Positions 1 through 15,000 of a stretch of DNA of 64,000 nucleotides are shown piece after piece. Where the stretch lies: NCBI GenBank assembly GCA_036873755.1, contig JAVTVY010037345.1, positions 62,001-126,000 of the forward strand, read 5' to 3'. Every line of letters starts with the position of its first letter. Within the stretch, counting starts at the first letter, position 1. The notes beneath the pieces are model-generated. The model was not told where the DNA came from and made no database searches. It worked only from the letters and a program-made list of their open reading frames with translations. Made by a program: the position numbers and the translations under genes. Source of the stretch: Hanleya hanleyi (taxonomy: Eukaryota; Mollusca; Polyplacophora; Lepidopleurida; Hanleyidae).

Positions 1-3000
1 AAAGCGCTATTTGTGATATTGCAACAAATATTCCAACATCTTGGCGTTTTCCAACAAACTATCATTGTGTCAATCTTGTATGTTCCTTCTGATAACATTA
101 ACTCGCGATATTCCTAGCTGTTGCCAGCAAAATTACAAGCGTCTAATCAGTCATTCATAATTCAGCTGTCGTCCATTAGAGAATATCCGCGTCCATAATC
201 CAAAGACCTATTCCATATAACAGTATTAGCACCAAATTCAAAACGACAATCCTAGTATACATAAACATAGGCTTGTTTCCTGCAAGAGAAGCGGTCCACA
301 GTTTTCAATGATGCCGGCAAGACCTCATGATGTTCCAAAAATATCAAATCCGTATCGCTGATCAGTATTCTTAATCCATAATAGTCGTTGTAAAGTCGTC
401 ATCTAAAGAATTGTTTATCTCCGTCACGCTTTGATTGTGACTGTTCATAGGAGTACCATGAGGATCTTGAAGTACATGGGTTCATACGGCCCCTAGCCCC
501 GGGTTAAGCGAAATTAGACACAAGTTACGTAACGCCATAGATCTTGCACGCTACGCTCGTATTTTGCTATCAGCATGCGATATGTATTTGATGATAATAA
601 GTTTGATGATAATCAAATTTTACATTACAGAACTGACCTCAACCAACCACAACATGGGACAATGATGTGGTCTACCAGCTACGCTTGCATTGGCGTGACT
701 CCTGTTGAAAATGCATTGTGGACCGGCCAATCAACCACCCAATGAGGTCGATATACTAGCCGATAACGAACTCTTAGCATAAATTAAAACAATTAAGATA
801 ACAACATGAAGTGTGATTCGATAAACTTGGATGACCCGAACCAATGACTTGAAAATAGGGATGTTGCCTAGCGGTTTTCCGCTCATAATTTATACCTTCA
901 GCCTCGAGCTTTTGTCGTTCAACCTTGACACAGGCTGGGATTTTCATCTTTCATGTAAAAGGCGTTTGCTAGCATTGTATTGTTTTACACGTTTTGTACA
1001 GATTTATGTTCATACGCAAATATGTCGGTCTTATTTTCCCATGTGATTATGGACTCGCTAAATTGTTATAAGATTACCATCGGGGAAGGTATTGGTCTAA
1101 TTCGTTACCGGAATATTTGGACCTCTCCAATGAACATCTGACACATGAACATGGGTGTTAGATTGTTAATTTTAGGACCAAAGAAATGCATTGTGAAAAA
1201 ATACACCTTGCAACCCAATACGTGTTACAAGAGATATCAGCCATGTTATGGTACATTACCAATATTTGGACCTCTCCAATGAAAATTTGACACATGAACA
1301 TATTTGTTACATTGTTAATTTAGGATCAAAGAAATGCAATGCAAAAAAAATACACTTTGCAGCTCAATACAACGTGTTACAGGCGATATCGGCCATGTTA
1401 TAGTACATCAACATAAATGTATGGGTCGTTGTCGAGTTGTTGATGTCAACTGTTGACATGAAGAACAGTGCTTGAGGGAATAGGCACCTAGGGATGGAGT
1501 TTAGGGTTATGGTTATGTATAGCGGAAGGATTACTTTTTAGCATTGGTTCCAATCATGTCGGCTGACGGGTGAGGATGGTGGTAGATGTTAGGCTTAATG
1601 TAAGGGTGAGGATTTGGATTAGCTCGGGGATTAGCTAAGGGATTCATTTAGGGCTTAGCTTAGGGATCAGCACTTGGGACTCGGTGTTAACAGTTTGCCT
1701 CAACGCCTGACAACGACTTCATGGCCATATCAGTATCACTTTGTAACATTGACCTGTAAAGTGTCTATTGCCAATATACCTCGTGAATCTACTGTACTTG
1801 TAGATTGAAATATCACTAATAAATTGAAATAATAACTAATACATTATCAATCGGATTAGTTTGATCACCAACTCCAATCTAATTTGAGAAGAGTGGAATA
1901 AGGGACAAGATTCAATCTATTACATTGGATTTCAAATTAGTTATGATAATATTGTACCGATTACCGCTTGTCTTTGTATGCTCCAATCAGTGGGCTGATG
2001 ACATGGACAGTCCCACGTGGCACCGTGACTTGGCGAGGATTCAAAGGGAAATGTTTTATTTCTGATTTTTAATGCAAGGTTAAGCAGTTGGGAAAATATG
2101 TTTGAATACTGAACTTCTCAAAGATATTGTATTTTGGTATTATCAACATTATTATTGTATGACCATTGAACTACTGTAATTATTAAAAATCATTTCTTAT
2201 GGCATGACCAATCCCAGGTGGTACGCCGAGATGGCCAGTCGTGAAGAGGGCTCCATACTGAAACGATACATATATTTGTACCGTACAAACCCCTACAATA
2301 AAATATAAATCTCATAACTGTACATCCATGCTTTCCCAGAGTTCTTTCAATAGAAATGTTTTATTTCTGGTTTTAATGCAGGGGCTAAATATGTTTCAAT
2401 ACTCAACACTTGTCAACAATTTTACTTCAATTCTGAAACCATAGTGTATATTTGCTTCATAAAAAAAACTCAACAAATCCATGGTTCCCAATAAATAGCA
2501 TAAAACCTTTGCTGACGACACATCATTATATATCACTGTTGAAAACCCAATTGCAGCCGCTGATATCCTAAATAAATCTATGCTAAGAATATTTAAATGG
2601 GCCGAAACATGGTTAGTATCATTTAGCGTTGCTAAAACTAAAGCATTACTATTTTCATTAAAAAATAACCCGATACAGGGCCCACCCCTCATTTTGGGAA
2701 ATATGCATATCTCCGATGTCAACTTTCACAAGCATCTTGGCCTTAGCTTTGACTCGTCCGCATGCTGGTCTCCCCACATTCAGGCACTGGTTGACAAGAT
2801 CTGTCCGATGACCAACTGTCTACGCAGCTTCAAATATCGTTTATCTCGGCGCTCGCTAGAAAAACTTTACTCCACCTTCATTCTCCCTCTTTTTGATTAT
2901 GCAGACGTTGGTACTGGGAGCAGTTGCTCCAGACAATCTACAATTCTTGAATATTTACAACTTGATGCTCTGCGTACTATATTCGGATGTGTTCGCGGAA

Positions 3001-6000
3001 CAAGTCCTGCTCTCCTGTACGCAGAAACTGGATTTTTACCGTTATCCGAACGTAGGGATCGGCACAAATTACGCCTCTTTTATAAAATGATATATGGGAT
3101 TACTCCCACTTATTTAAGTTCAAATATAACTGCTGATCATTTGCGAAACAGTAATAATATTGTGCTTCCCCATGCAAGAACCACATTGTATTTTAACTCT
3201 TTTCTTCCCTCTGTTGTTCGCATGTGGAACAGTCTCGGCGTAATATTTATTCTAAAGGAAGCCTATGTGAGCATACTTTTTTTTATAAATTAGTGTATAT
3301 AATTAGTACTGGGTACACTTGTCTTGTAGAAATATATATATATATATTATTAATACTGAGAGCATAGAAATGTATATATACACAACTCGTGTATTTGTAT
3401 ATAAATGTTTTTCTTTCTTTGTTTTCACATATGATTACATGTTATTTCATCTTTTCGCCAAGTTAATGCAACGTTCTTTTTTTTAATTTCACTCACGATT
3501 TGTATTTTCAATTTGTTTGTCGGGGAAAGGCGTTAGTATAGGCTTGCCTGTTCGCCAGCCCCAGTTTCCCTTTAAGGAAATACATATATTGTTTAAACCA
3601 CATAAAATCAATAAAACCATAAAATAAAAATTTGGTAATTGTTCACCCATGCTTTCCCAGAGTTTTTCCCTTTCAAAGGAAAGGTTTTATTTCTGGTTTT
3701 TAATGCAGGGTTAAGTAGACGGGGGAAATGTTTTAATACGCAAAATTTGCCAAAGATGTTAATGGATTATTACATCGTATTGTGGCATTATGAACATTAT
3801 TATTGTATAAACATTAGAACTATTGTAATTATTATCAAACTTTTATTATGTCCTGGCCTGTAGCGCGATGAGATGGCCAATAATACTTTCTCGTGACGAG
3901 GGTTCAATTGTAAAACCCTACGCATTTGTAATAATAAAAAGTTTACAAATCTATGGTTTTCCCCATAGATAACATAAAATCAAATAAAATGTAAATCCCA
4001 TAATTGTGCGCCCAATGCTTCCCCATAGCTTTTGCTTGTGGATTTTCGTCCAGAGTGGAATGTTTTAATGCACAGAAGTTGCGATAATTTATGATTTTAA
4101 TGTATTATTGTATGTTCAACATTATAATTGTATGACCAATAAAATTATTGTAATTATTATTAATCTTTTAGTTTTATATGATGGATATCAGTTCAGAGTT
4201 TATTGCCCGAGCTTCTGGTCTCTACCCCATCGAGAAACTCTCAATACCTTCGCGTATAGCAATCTGCTTCTTTCGGAAACCAGTTCTCGTTAAATTCCGT
4301 TGCTTTCTAAGCTTAAACGAGAGATCCTGAAGGATCTTGGCGCCCACCATTGTCTGATAATTGTAAGATAATGACAATAGGATCTTTTTGTCCATTGTTA
4401 CTAAGAACAAACAATTGATTTGTAATTTTGTTTGCAGAATTCCGAATTTGAGCGAAAAAGATCGAAAAGGGGACACTGAAAAACACTAAGATATTGTCTT
4501 TCTAAGTTTCAAGATTTCTAGAGACTGTACTTGATGTCGGTTGTTATAGTACAAGTGAAATGAGCAAAGTTAGTCTGAAAGTGAATGTCCGAAGGATCCT
4601 TCGTCTTCGTTTAGTAGTATTTTTATTTTTTTTCGCCTGTCGTGATTGGGTACTGGAAGCGAAGACTAATCTCTTTGACACTTTGTCATGAGCCCTGATT
4701 ATCTCCCTTGGATTGAAACACGCATGAGTACAGTTGTCGAGTTGTGACGTTGTTTCACAAGAGTGAGGTCCCTTCGGCAGACAAAACGGTGGGGCAGTTC
4801 ACTTGCAACGGCATGGACTAAAGTAAACTAATTTAAAATTTGGAGAAATACATTTAATTTGGAATCATTTGAACTCCTTGATATAGAAGGTGAAAGTATG
4901 GATATTCTCTATAGTCAATATATAGAATATGCCCCATCGTTTGATAAGCCGACTCTTGTGATGCAACGTCACAACTCGGGGAATACAGTATTAATTTGAA
5001 GCGTAACTTGGGTTTTCGAATCGGACCAAAAAGGTATCCGGCACAACTGGACCACAAGGGGAACCTGTATACCAAATTTGAGAAAGATCTATGCAGCACT
5101 TCCTGAGAAATCATGATAAAATTTCATGGGGAAATCCAAAATGGCCGCCTGGTGGCTATATTGGATTTTCGAATCGGTCCAGAAAAGGTATCTTGCACAA
5201 CTAGACACCAGGAGGAACCTGTGTACCAAATTTGAAAAAGATCCATGCAATAGTTCCTGAGAAATCGCAATAAGTCTCATGGGGAAATCCAAGATGGCCA
5301 CCTGGTCGCCATATTGGATTTTGGAATCGAACCAGAAAAGCTACGTTGCACAACTAGACCACAAGAAAAACCTCTGTACCAAATTTGACAAAGATCCATG
5401 CATCCGTTCCTGAGAATTCAAGATAGCAAAATTTTATGAGGAAATTCAAAATGGCAGTCTGGTGGCCATATTGGATTTTCGAATCGGACCGAAAAAAGTA
5501 TCTTGCACAACTGGATCACAAGGGGAACCTGTGTACCAAATTTGAGAGAGATCCATGCAGTACTTCCGGAGAAATCACGATAAAGTTTCATGGGGAAAAC
5601 GAAGATGGCTGCCGACTAATTAAAATGGACAGGCTGCGAAGGCGCGAAGCTAGGATGGAATGTGCGAAGGCAGGATGCGAAGTGCAAAGGCAAGTGCGAA
5701 GTCAAAACACGAAGGCACGATGCGAAGCCAGGATGCGAAGGCGCTAGGCCAAGATGCGAAGTGCGAAGGCAGGATGGGAAGCGCGAAGTCCAAACACGAA
5801 GGCAGGATGCGAAGCGCGAAGGCAGGATGCGAAGGCAGGATGCGAAGTAGAAACAAATGCCACTGCGCATGGCCCGAAGAAAGCCAGGCCAGGCCACCAT
5901 TTTGCGTTCTTTGGGGTCCCGGTTTGTATATGTCCGAGTTTTGTTGCACTTAAATTGGTCGTTTCTTAGCTTCTCAGGTGATCAGAGTGCTGTGCGGGTA

Positions 6001-9000
6001 CCATATCTTGGGGGGCGATCGTCGTATAGGCATATCGCAGCCTAAAATAGAGTCCCGACAACTTATTGATTTTAAGATGTCTTTCATGATATTAAATGTT
6101 CAATCGATATATCCATTATCTGATTTTTCTGAGCCCATTTGAAAGAAAACGTTTCATTTGTCTATATAAATTAAGAATATAAAATTGAATGATTTTCTCA
6201 CTCATTGATTGTATATCTGATTAATATCCGATGCAGAATAAATGACACATCAACTGGATATAATCTGAATAATAATGATATGGAAGCAACTGAAAAATAA
6301 AGTGTGACCGGTGTTTTAACCTCGGTGTGTAATTCGTTTTATAATTTTGTATTATTCATTGTAGATTCCATTTTACTGAGAATTACTGTCTTGAGATAGT
6401 GAGGAGATTATACAGTTATATAAACAAAGTTTATTTCTGATAAAATTGATTGATTGAAATTGTAGTTTAAGGGCCGCTTCCCATACGGATTTCGCGGCCC
6501 ATCAACTCAATGTTTTATTTCAATTTCACGGTACATTTCTTCGTTAATTCAAGATCTTTTGCAGCGCTAAATATTAAAATAAATAATTAAATAATGAACA
6601 ACAATAAGAATGAGGAAATATAAATAATAATTCTGATAAAAGCTTGTCTGATAGAGGTTAATAATTACAATAATGACAATCGAAACTAGAGGTGTTGATA
6701 ATTCACACCACAGTCGGTCTTTGGAAACCGTCGGCTTGAAACAACAGCGACAGGGTTTAATTACTTTGAAAGAAAAAAAAATAGGGCAAAAACACTTGGC
6801 GTTGATTGACAAGATATTTACATTCTATTATTTATTGCTAGTTTCATGTGTCTAGCAAATTAATTAAACAAATTTAATTAAGCGTGATTTTCAGATATTT
6901 TGAATTAAACCGTCATATTTTAAGCTAAAAACATACGAATTGATTCAACAAAAAAGCTGAATACGTGTGAAGCCGAATACGTGTATTCGCAGAATGCGTG
7001 TGGAAAACCAATCTGCCAAACAATACATTTTAAAGAGGGTCCATGAGAGGGATATCAAACTTGTGTATCTGACAACTAAACATTCAACAGTCGTGTAACA
7101 TCTGCCATACTAAAAACAATAGTCTACAATCAGCCAATCACCACCTTGACCACCACCCTAGTCTCTGTTCCAGTTGCTGACTGCACATCTATTTCGACAA
7201 ACCAATCCCCATCTTCACCAGCCAAGTCAACTACATCGCAAAGCTCTCTACGCTGTACAGAGCAACGTGATGTACGTCGACTTGGCTAGAGAAGATGACC
7301 AATCCCGTGATCCCTTAGATGAATGACGGACCAGAGCTGCCTCTTGAGCATATGCAAAGTAGTTCGCTTATTTGCAAAACTGAATGAGTTATTCGGTTGG
7401 ATTCAAACAACACGATGTGTGCGGGAGGGCGAGGGGGGGGCATAGCACGTCTAAAAGGTAAACTTTTTCTATTGGGGCAGGGAAATAAGTGGAGTGAGCC
7501 TGTGAAACGGAACATTTGCTGTAGGGAGGTTGTGACTCGCATCCTGTTTAATGGGGCTCAGTCGCGTATCAAAACTATCATGCAATCTGGTTTGTAGAAA
7601 CATATGTCGGTTCGGATAAAATAATAAGACTTAATCATCTGTATTATCAGAGGATATTCATCACATTTCATAAAATCGCATTTCCTAGTTACAACCCGAT
7701 TCAACACACTAATTTCCATAATCGCGTGACACGGAATCACCCGATTACTCAGTCATTGTTTCTACATTTGTCAACAGGTCACTCATGATATTCCGGGAAT
7801 TGCCGCCGATGAGCTGCTGTCGCGGGTGATTGGGTACATTTAACAAGAAAAAATAAGTATCATAACATCATAAACAAATGTATTGAACTTCATTATACGT
7901 GGTCCTTGTGGATGGAAATTAACGCGTTGTTGAGCTGCTGTCGCGGGTGATTGGGTACATTTAACAAGAAAAAATAAGTATCATAACATCATAAACAAAT
8001 GTATTGAACTTCATTATACGTGGCCCTTGTGGATGGAAATTAACGCGTTGTTCGACTTTATGACCTTTTTAGATGAAAACTGACGCGTTTTTCCACTTTA
8101 TGGTCATTGTAGATGAAAATTAACATGTTTCACTTTATGGCTATTGTACATAAATCGTGTATTTGAAAAAAATTAAAATGTTATCTTAATCGACTCGAGC
8201 CCTATCAAAGAAAAACGCTCGGGGCTAAATAACCAGTTTAAACCAGTTCGTCCCACCAGTCATGCATAAATCCACGGCCCTCACAGATTGATAATATAGT
8301 ACACACATTTTCCACAATTTATAAAGTTAACATTCCACTGTAAAGTATGCATCGGGCATGAACCATACGCTATTATAATAACGAGTGCTCATTCACCCCC
8401 ATGGCTCATTCACCCCCACGGGTTCATTCACCCCCACGGGTTAGTTTATAGGGCTAGGGATATCGCGTGCCCTTTCTATACTACTCACCGCGCACTACTC
8501 ATCGTGAATGCGCAGTCGACCCATTCTACTGTAGGGTGCAAGCCTGGCTCATGGAATCTCAATGTGCGAAAACCCCAGGTCTCTCGCCCCACCCTATCCC
8601 GCGTCACACCTATAGGGATAGGGAGGTCGCGTGTCCTTTCTATACTACTCATCGCGCATGCGCAGTCGACCCATTCTACCGTAGGGTGTACGCCTGGCCC
8701 ATGGAATCTCAGGTAGCGAAAATACCAGGTCTCTCGCCCCACCCTATCCCGCGCCACACCTATGCGACCCGCTGTGCAGTGAGTAAAACGGAGGAGGAGT
8801 AGGAGGAGGAGTCGGACACGCCACGGATTATACTAGGGAGATAATGAAAGTAATTAGCGCCCGATTCAGAGTGCAATCAGGCTTTAAAACAACGTTTATG
8901 TACATTTTACTACAACAATACCACGTGTTGTCGGTGCAAAAGCTTATGTGGAATGCTCAGATACATCGATCGCGCGTTTGTTTATATTATCCGGTGTCCA

Positions 9001-12000
9001 TGCATTACCAGCCGCTCCTGTGGGTTTAAAGTTGCTGTATTTCTGAAAACCGGGGAAATCATTGAAGAAACGAGGTAAAATAATTTTAAAAGTCACGACC
9101 CTGTCAAATAAATAATATCAACGAAAATCTCCCGTTCTGATATACTTTCAGAAAAAATCATATGGAATTTTATTCCAGACCAGTTCCTGGGCATATCTCA
9201 CAAAGTGATTCGAATTATAAAACAGGTTCGAAATAATTTACACTGAGTAATAATGAGCCAAATTATGTAATTCAATAGGTGAGGTTTTTGCCATTCCATC
9301 CATAAAAATTGTCAGAGCAAGTATGCGACCACAGATCTCTAGACGGAATAACAAAATAATGTTAAAAGAATCATGTTTACTGTACTTCATTATCCATGGC
9401 TTAATGCATATGTACTCGTCGGAATTAGTCTCGCTGCCACAGAGAAGTACATATAGAACGAGCATACGCCTTCCGGATGGTTCAAACCTTCATTTGAAGG
9501 CATCTCAATTCCATTCTCGAAGCAAGTCCATTTATTTCCAGGTGGATCGAGATGGACGTTTACTTCGAGAGGAAACCGGGATCAAACCGGGGCAACAATC
9601 GATAGAGATAAACCGGGACGCTTCGAGACGAGATATTTATCGGTTTTACTCGTTTATCGAGAAACCGTCTCGATCGATTGGACGTGACCCCTTACATAGT
9701 GACAGCAAAGCCGGGAAACGTGATATAATTCTGGTACAATAAAATGGCGGCTCACATGAAGTCGACAATCCCATTTTCGAGTCTGAAAGTTCGCGTTGGA
9801 CGAAGTACCGATACATACAGCAAGTGGCTGTGACAAGATGCTCATTTCCACATCAGACTATTTCATGAGTTGTTCGATATCAGGAGAGTGGTAACACTTT
9901 ATAATTTGATCAACACTTCGTGAATCATCCTCCAGAAGCAGGTCTGCACCCGATCGACTTTGTCAGACGAACCAATATTATGAATGATGTATGTGGATAT
10001 ACAACTCAACTAATAATGGTCGAGGGTCATATAAGTTAGCCTGAAAAAAAACAAAACGAGTGATTGATGATTTGCGAGAGATTCCGACAGCTGGTAATGA
10101 TGGCAGGTAGTTCCGGTAACGCACGAGATTACCCGATCTTGGATACTAGTAAGGTCGATGAACAGTCCCAAATTGATACAAGATGGCCGACAATCACATC
10201 GGATAATTCTGTCTGACCCAGGATAGTTAAGTTAAGTATATTTTTATCCAGATTTTCCTTGTGCAAAATTTAACAGGCAGGTTCGTGTGTTCACAATTTC
10301 AAACTCATTGCCTTAAATCAATAGGATAATTAACAGAGCGGACGAGGTTTTCATAGCGTAACCCTGTAAATGGTAGTCTTTTGTGTTGAATGTCGTCATT
10401 TTCATCTCACAACGGCACAGCTCACCAATTACCAATATACGAGTTGTCAGAGCATTTCCATCATAGCTCTCTAGATTTGTATCTAATACCGCTTATGCCG
10501 GTGCTAGGGGCCGTGTTGGTCATGTCATCCAAGTTGCCACATGAACAGGTACAATAAAAGCGTACCTGAGATACAACACATATCACGAATCGTTAGATTC
10601 TTGGTATGTGATTTAGAATAGGTTAACCGGGAGACTATACTGTGAAGTCACGTGGCTCTGCCAGTATGTAGGCACCTCATCCCACTTCCCTTATATGTGT
10701 TGTAATTTCCTTGATATACCATATTGGTTTACCTATTCCATTGACATTTATCCACTTGAACCATAATACTAGCTTTTACTTTACAGGACGTTCCTCGCAA
10801 AACAAAAAACTCTGAGTTTACACAAAGCAAACTGCACTGCTGGCGATTGTACTGAATCGTGAGCAGTATCTATCTTCAATAACTGTCATTCGCTCTAAGT
10901 TGCAATTATATTTTCCTCAGAAAGTGAAAATGAGACGGGGAAATATAACAGTCTCAATTTCGTGCAGCTAATGAGACAGGTGTAGGGACAAGACCACTAT
11001 TAAAAATAGTCCCGATCCGTTACGGCAACCTCTGCCAGGGAAGTGAATTGTTTTCAATATTTTTTCCAGTCTCTGTTGCAAGGAATAATTGAAGGCCAGT
11101 GGTAGGTGATTGGAATATGATATGTGTTTGGTTCCGCTGTGAGTTTGATTTTAACTCAAGGCATAATAAGGAGTTGCTAAGAGGGACTATTTGGGTGCCT
11201 GTGCACCCCTTTCTGAAAGCAGAGAAAAAAGCCAAAATTATGACGTAATTTGTACGAGCGCGCAAAACTCAAAATTTCGATGGGCGACCCCCATCAAGAA
11301 GCCTGTCCGGTTGTAGCACTTGGATATAAGTACTTCTTGCCGAAATATGGGAGTCTAGACTTAATTAATGAATCCAGGAGATGCAATTACGTTAACAGTT
11401 TTTAACATTGCCGCCAATGTAAATTGTAATAGTGGTCCGACCCCTATTGAGACAGGTGGCAGGTACCGACAGTTCTCAATTTACCAGTTCCCGTCAACGT
11501 CCACGTTAGATACCAGTCTCAAACCTGGCTAGGATGGACGATGATCAACTAGTATTGGTTCGAGACCGAATGGACATGTTATATACTAGCTCTAATCTAG
11601 TAGGGGGCCCTCGGTGGCCGGGTGATCTAAGGCGCTTCGCTGGTGACCACTAGCCTCACACCGCTGAAACGGCACGGGTTCGAGCCCAGCTGGTCCATGT
11701 GTGAAAGTTTGTCGGTTACTTGCCGAAGGGCGGTGGTTCTCTCCGGGTATACTCCGGCCTCCTCCACCAACCAAACTGACTGTCACCATATGAGTGAAAC
11801 AAACTTGAGTGTGACATTAAGCCAAATTCCCTCCCTCCTCCCCTCTAATCGAGTAAAGAATGTCTGGTGATTATATCGGATCGTGATGGACGGAGACAAA
11901 GTGAGTCTAACTTGTACAAGAGGGAGATCAGGACAGAAATGTTTTCTCGGAAAAGTTCATATCAGCTAAGTTACTTCGTGGTTGTTTTAGCGTGTGAAAT

Positions 12001-15000
12001 GTCACTTCGCACTGGGTTACTGTGAGGCAGCCACATGAGTTGTTGTTTAACCTGCATGGCCTTCTGCTTAAAACGTCCAGAATTAGTGCCATTTTTGGGC
12101 GTACCGATGCCATCATCGTCAGGTGAGAAGGCATTGGGAGTACCCGCTATAACTTCTCCATTTGCGGCCTGGGGCGAGTAGGCTTTCTGTAATAATAAAA
12201 TCACGATATTAGTTTAAATTGATCAGATTATACTTGAAATTCCTCATAAGCTTCTTAAATATCCCTATTGACAGTAAATTTTTCATTTGAAGTTTGAGTT
12301 GAAATGATATTGCTATCCGTTTTGGGATAGCCTGATTAATGTTGCCAAATCACCTGGAACCGTTTAGACTGTTACAATATACCCATGTTTTTTATGTCAA
12401 CCTATCAACAGAACGGCCGGAGACGGTCGAAAGCTTAAGGTGAGTGTAAAATGTGGCGATTTTAATCAACGTTTCAAAACATTATTACAGAAAATTGTAA
12501 AACAGGGCTATACCACCACACCTCTTAAAGATTATCAAATTTGACGATACATACCGCATGCTGATAGCAAAACATGAGCGTAGTTTGCAAGATCTATGGC
12601 GTTACACTTCGAAAATTATGTCCAAATCCGCTTAACCCGGGGCTAGGGGCCATATGAACCCATGTACTTCAAGATCATCATGATGTTCATATGAACAGTC
12701 ACAATCAAAGCGTGACTGAGATACATCATCCTCTAGATAACTTTACAAGAAAAATCATACGGATTAAGAATAATGATCAGCGAAACAGATTTGATATTTT
12801 GGAACATCATGATGTCTTTCCGGCATCATTCAAATCTTTTGGCATTACACTCTCAGAAATATTCAGGGAATAATCCTGAATAGATCAGGCTGCACATCCA
12901 CAACTCAATTTCAGGGATTTTACCTTAAATCCAGGGATAATTTACTGAATTTCAGATAAAAGATCCCTGAATGAAAAGATTTCCCCTGAAATTCAGGCAA
13001 ATTTACCATCCTGATTAGTAGGTTCCCGACCCTATTCAGGTACGTAAAATCCCCTAAAATTCAGGTAATTTAGCTTTAATTCATGGATGATATACCTGAA
13101 TTTCAGAAAATTATTCCTGGATTTCATGTAAAATCCCTGAAATTGAGCTGTGGATGTGCAGCCTTATCTATTCAGGATTATCCCCTGAATATTTCTGAGA
13201 GTGTAGTTCTAAACGTAAGGAGCAACCCTTCGAATAATTTGCAGCATCTAAGTCATCCATGCATCGCGGATGGCATTGAGGAAAAATTCGATTTAGCACC
13301 TAAGTCATCTCCGATTGCAAAATTGATCAGCATTCAGAATGTGTGTGGGGTTTTTTCAGGGTTCCAAACACGGATTTGAACTTCTGCAGTTCAGGGTTAG
13401 CATGCAGTTAGCTATTCAGACCGAGTAATACGGAAGAAGCGATTATTTTATCGCGGAAGGTGCAAAGGCGATATCTCTTCTCCCAAGAGGATTTGAGACT
13501 TCATATTTGGTATCTAATCTCTGAGCAAGCCCTAAAAGATGACATTATTATTTCCGATTCGCCTCGCCAGGGGACGCTATTCTGAATGACAGCAGGCTAT
13601 ATTAGACTCTACTAACAAGCCTGGGACTCTATCTTTGATGTCAACCTTGTCGGTGTCCAAGGTCTTATGTGGAAATTATTGCAAATGAACAGTTTCTTTA
13701 TCAGCTCACGCGACTCGCACATTAAACATATACCTAACGAACATTTCCGATCACGTTAACGCACGACCGTCAATGGGCGGTCAACTAATCTCAGCAAGAC
13801 CAAGATGACGTCATCAGCTCCCCGACGCCAGGGGGCGCTGTGCCGAAGAACAGATTGAATAACACTCTGGCTATATTAGAGACTACTAAGAACAGTTGGG
13901 TCTTCATCTTGGGTACATCAACTAAGCTCTGCAAGACTTCAGTAGTTCCGCTTCAAGTTGTCAGTGAATCTATATTCTCTCTTGCGCAGATGGCATAGGA
14001 CTGCCAAAAAATGTAAAGGTCATTTACAAAAAATGGAACTGACATGCGGTCCCCAAAATGATTCCATGATTGCATACATGGATGCTTGAACAAGCCTCGG
14101 AACCAACATTCAGTAAAGCTAGCCGTCCGACATGACGAATTTTAGAGTCTCTAGTCGAAAATCCATGACACACGATCAGTACTGAAATCCTACAAGAATC
14201 ATGTCTATATTGTCAAATCCGTACGCTGTAATTCCAAGGTATGTAATAAGGAAGAGTCAAATCCGACATTCAATACTCAGCCGTCGTCCATAAAAGTGTG
14301 TGGAAATAAAATAATAATAAGAACACAAGGTGTTTTTTCTGCAAGAGATAAACGGTCAACAGTTTCCAATGATGTCAGAAGACATGATGATGTTTCACAC
14401 ATAAAATCCTATTCACTGACCATTATTCTTTATACAAATGAATTTCCAAGTCGTTTCAAGGGTATGTATCTCAGTCACGCTTTGATTGTGGTTGTTCATT
14501 TGAACACCATGAAGACTTCCAGGTATCTCACTTATACGGCCCCTATCTCCGGCCGGGTGATGCCACTCCCCATATGTTGGTGATGAAAGGTGGTATAACT
14601 GTAACAAATTCTCTGTGATGGATGATACAACCACTGTGTTCATTCATGCACCCGAGAAGTTACAATTACGTGTAAAACATTTCTAGAAAATATTTCTATA
14701 AGTCTGTTGCGGTGAAACAATCCTGTTATGTAGAAATGCTAGACGAAAGCAAAAACATGACAGTTGTCATACCGTATTTGGTAGGCTAGCTGCGTCGTTT
14801 TCCTGGACGACAAAAACTTGCTGCCCGGGAAGAACTCTTATAAATTGGGGATTTCCAGTCTGTTTTCGTCTCCCACAGCAGCCTGACCGGCTCTCACTTG
14901 AGTTGTGTCGTCTGGGATCATGCCGTTTGTCACCGTAAACCACGTCACCATTTGTCCTACGGGATCCGTAAACCACGTCACCATTTGTCCTACGGGATCC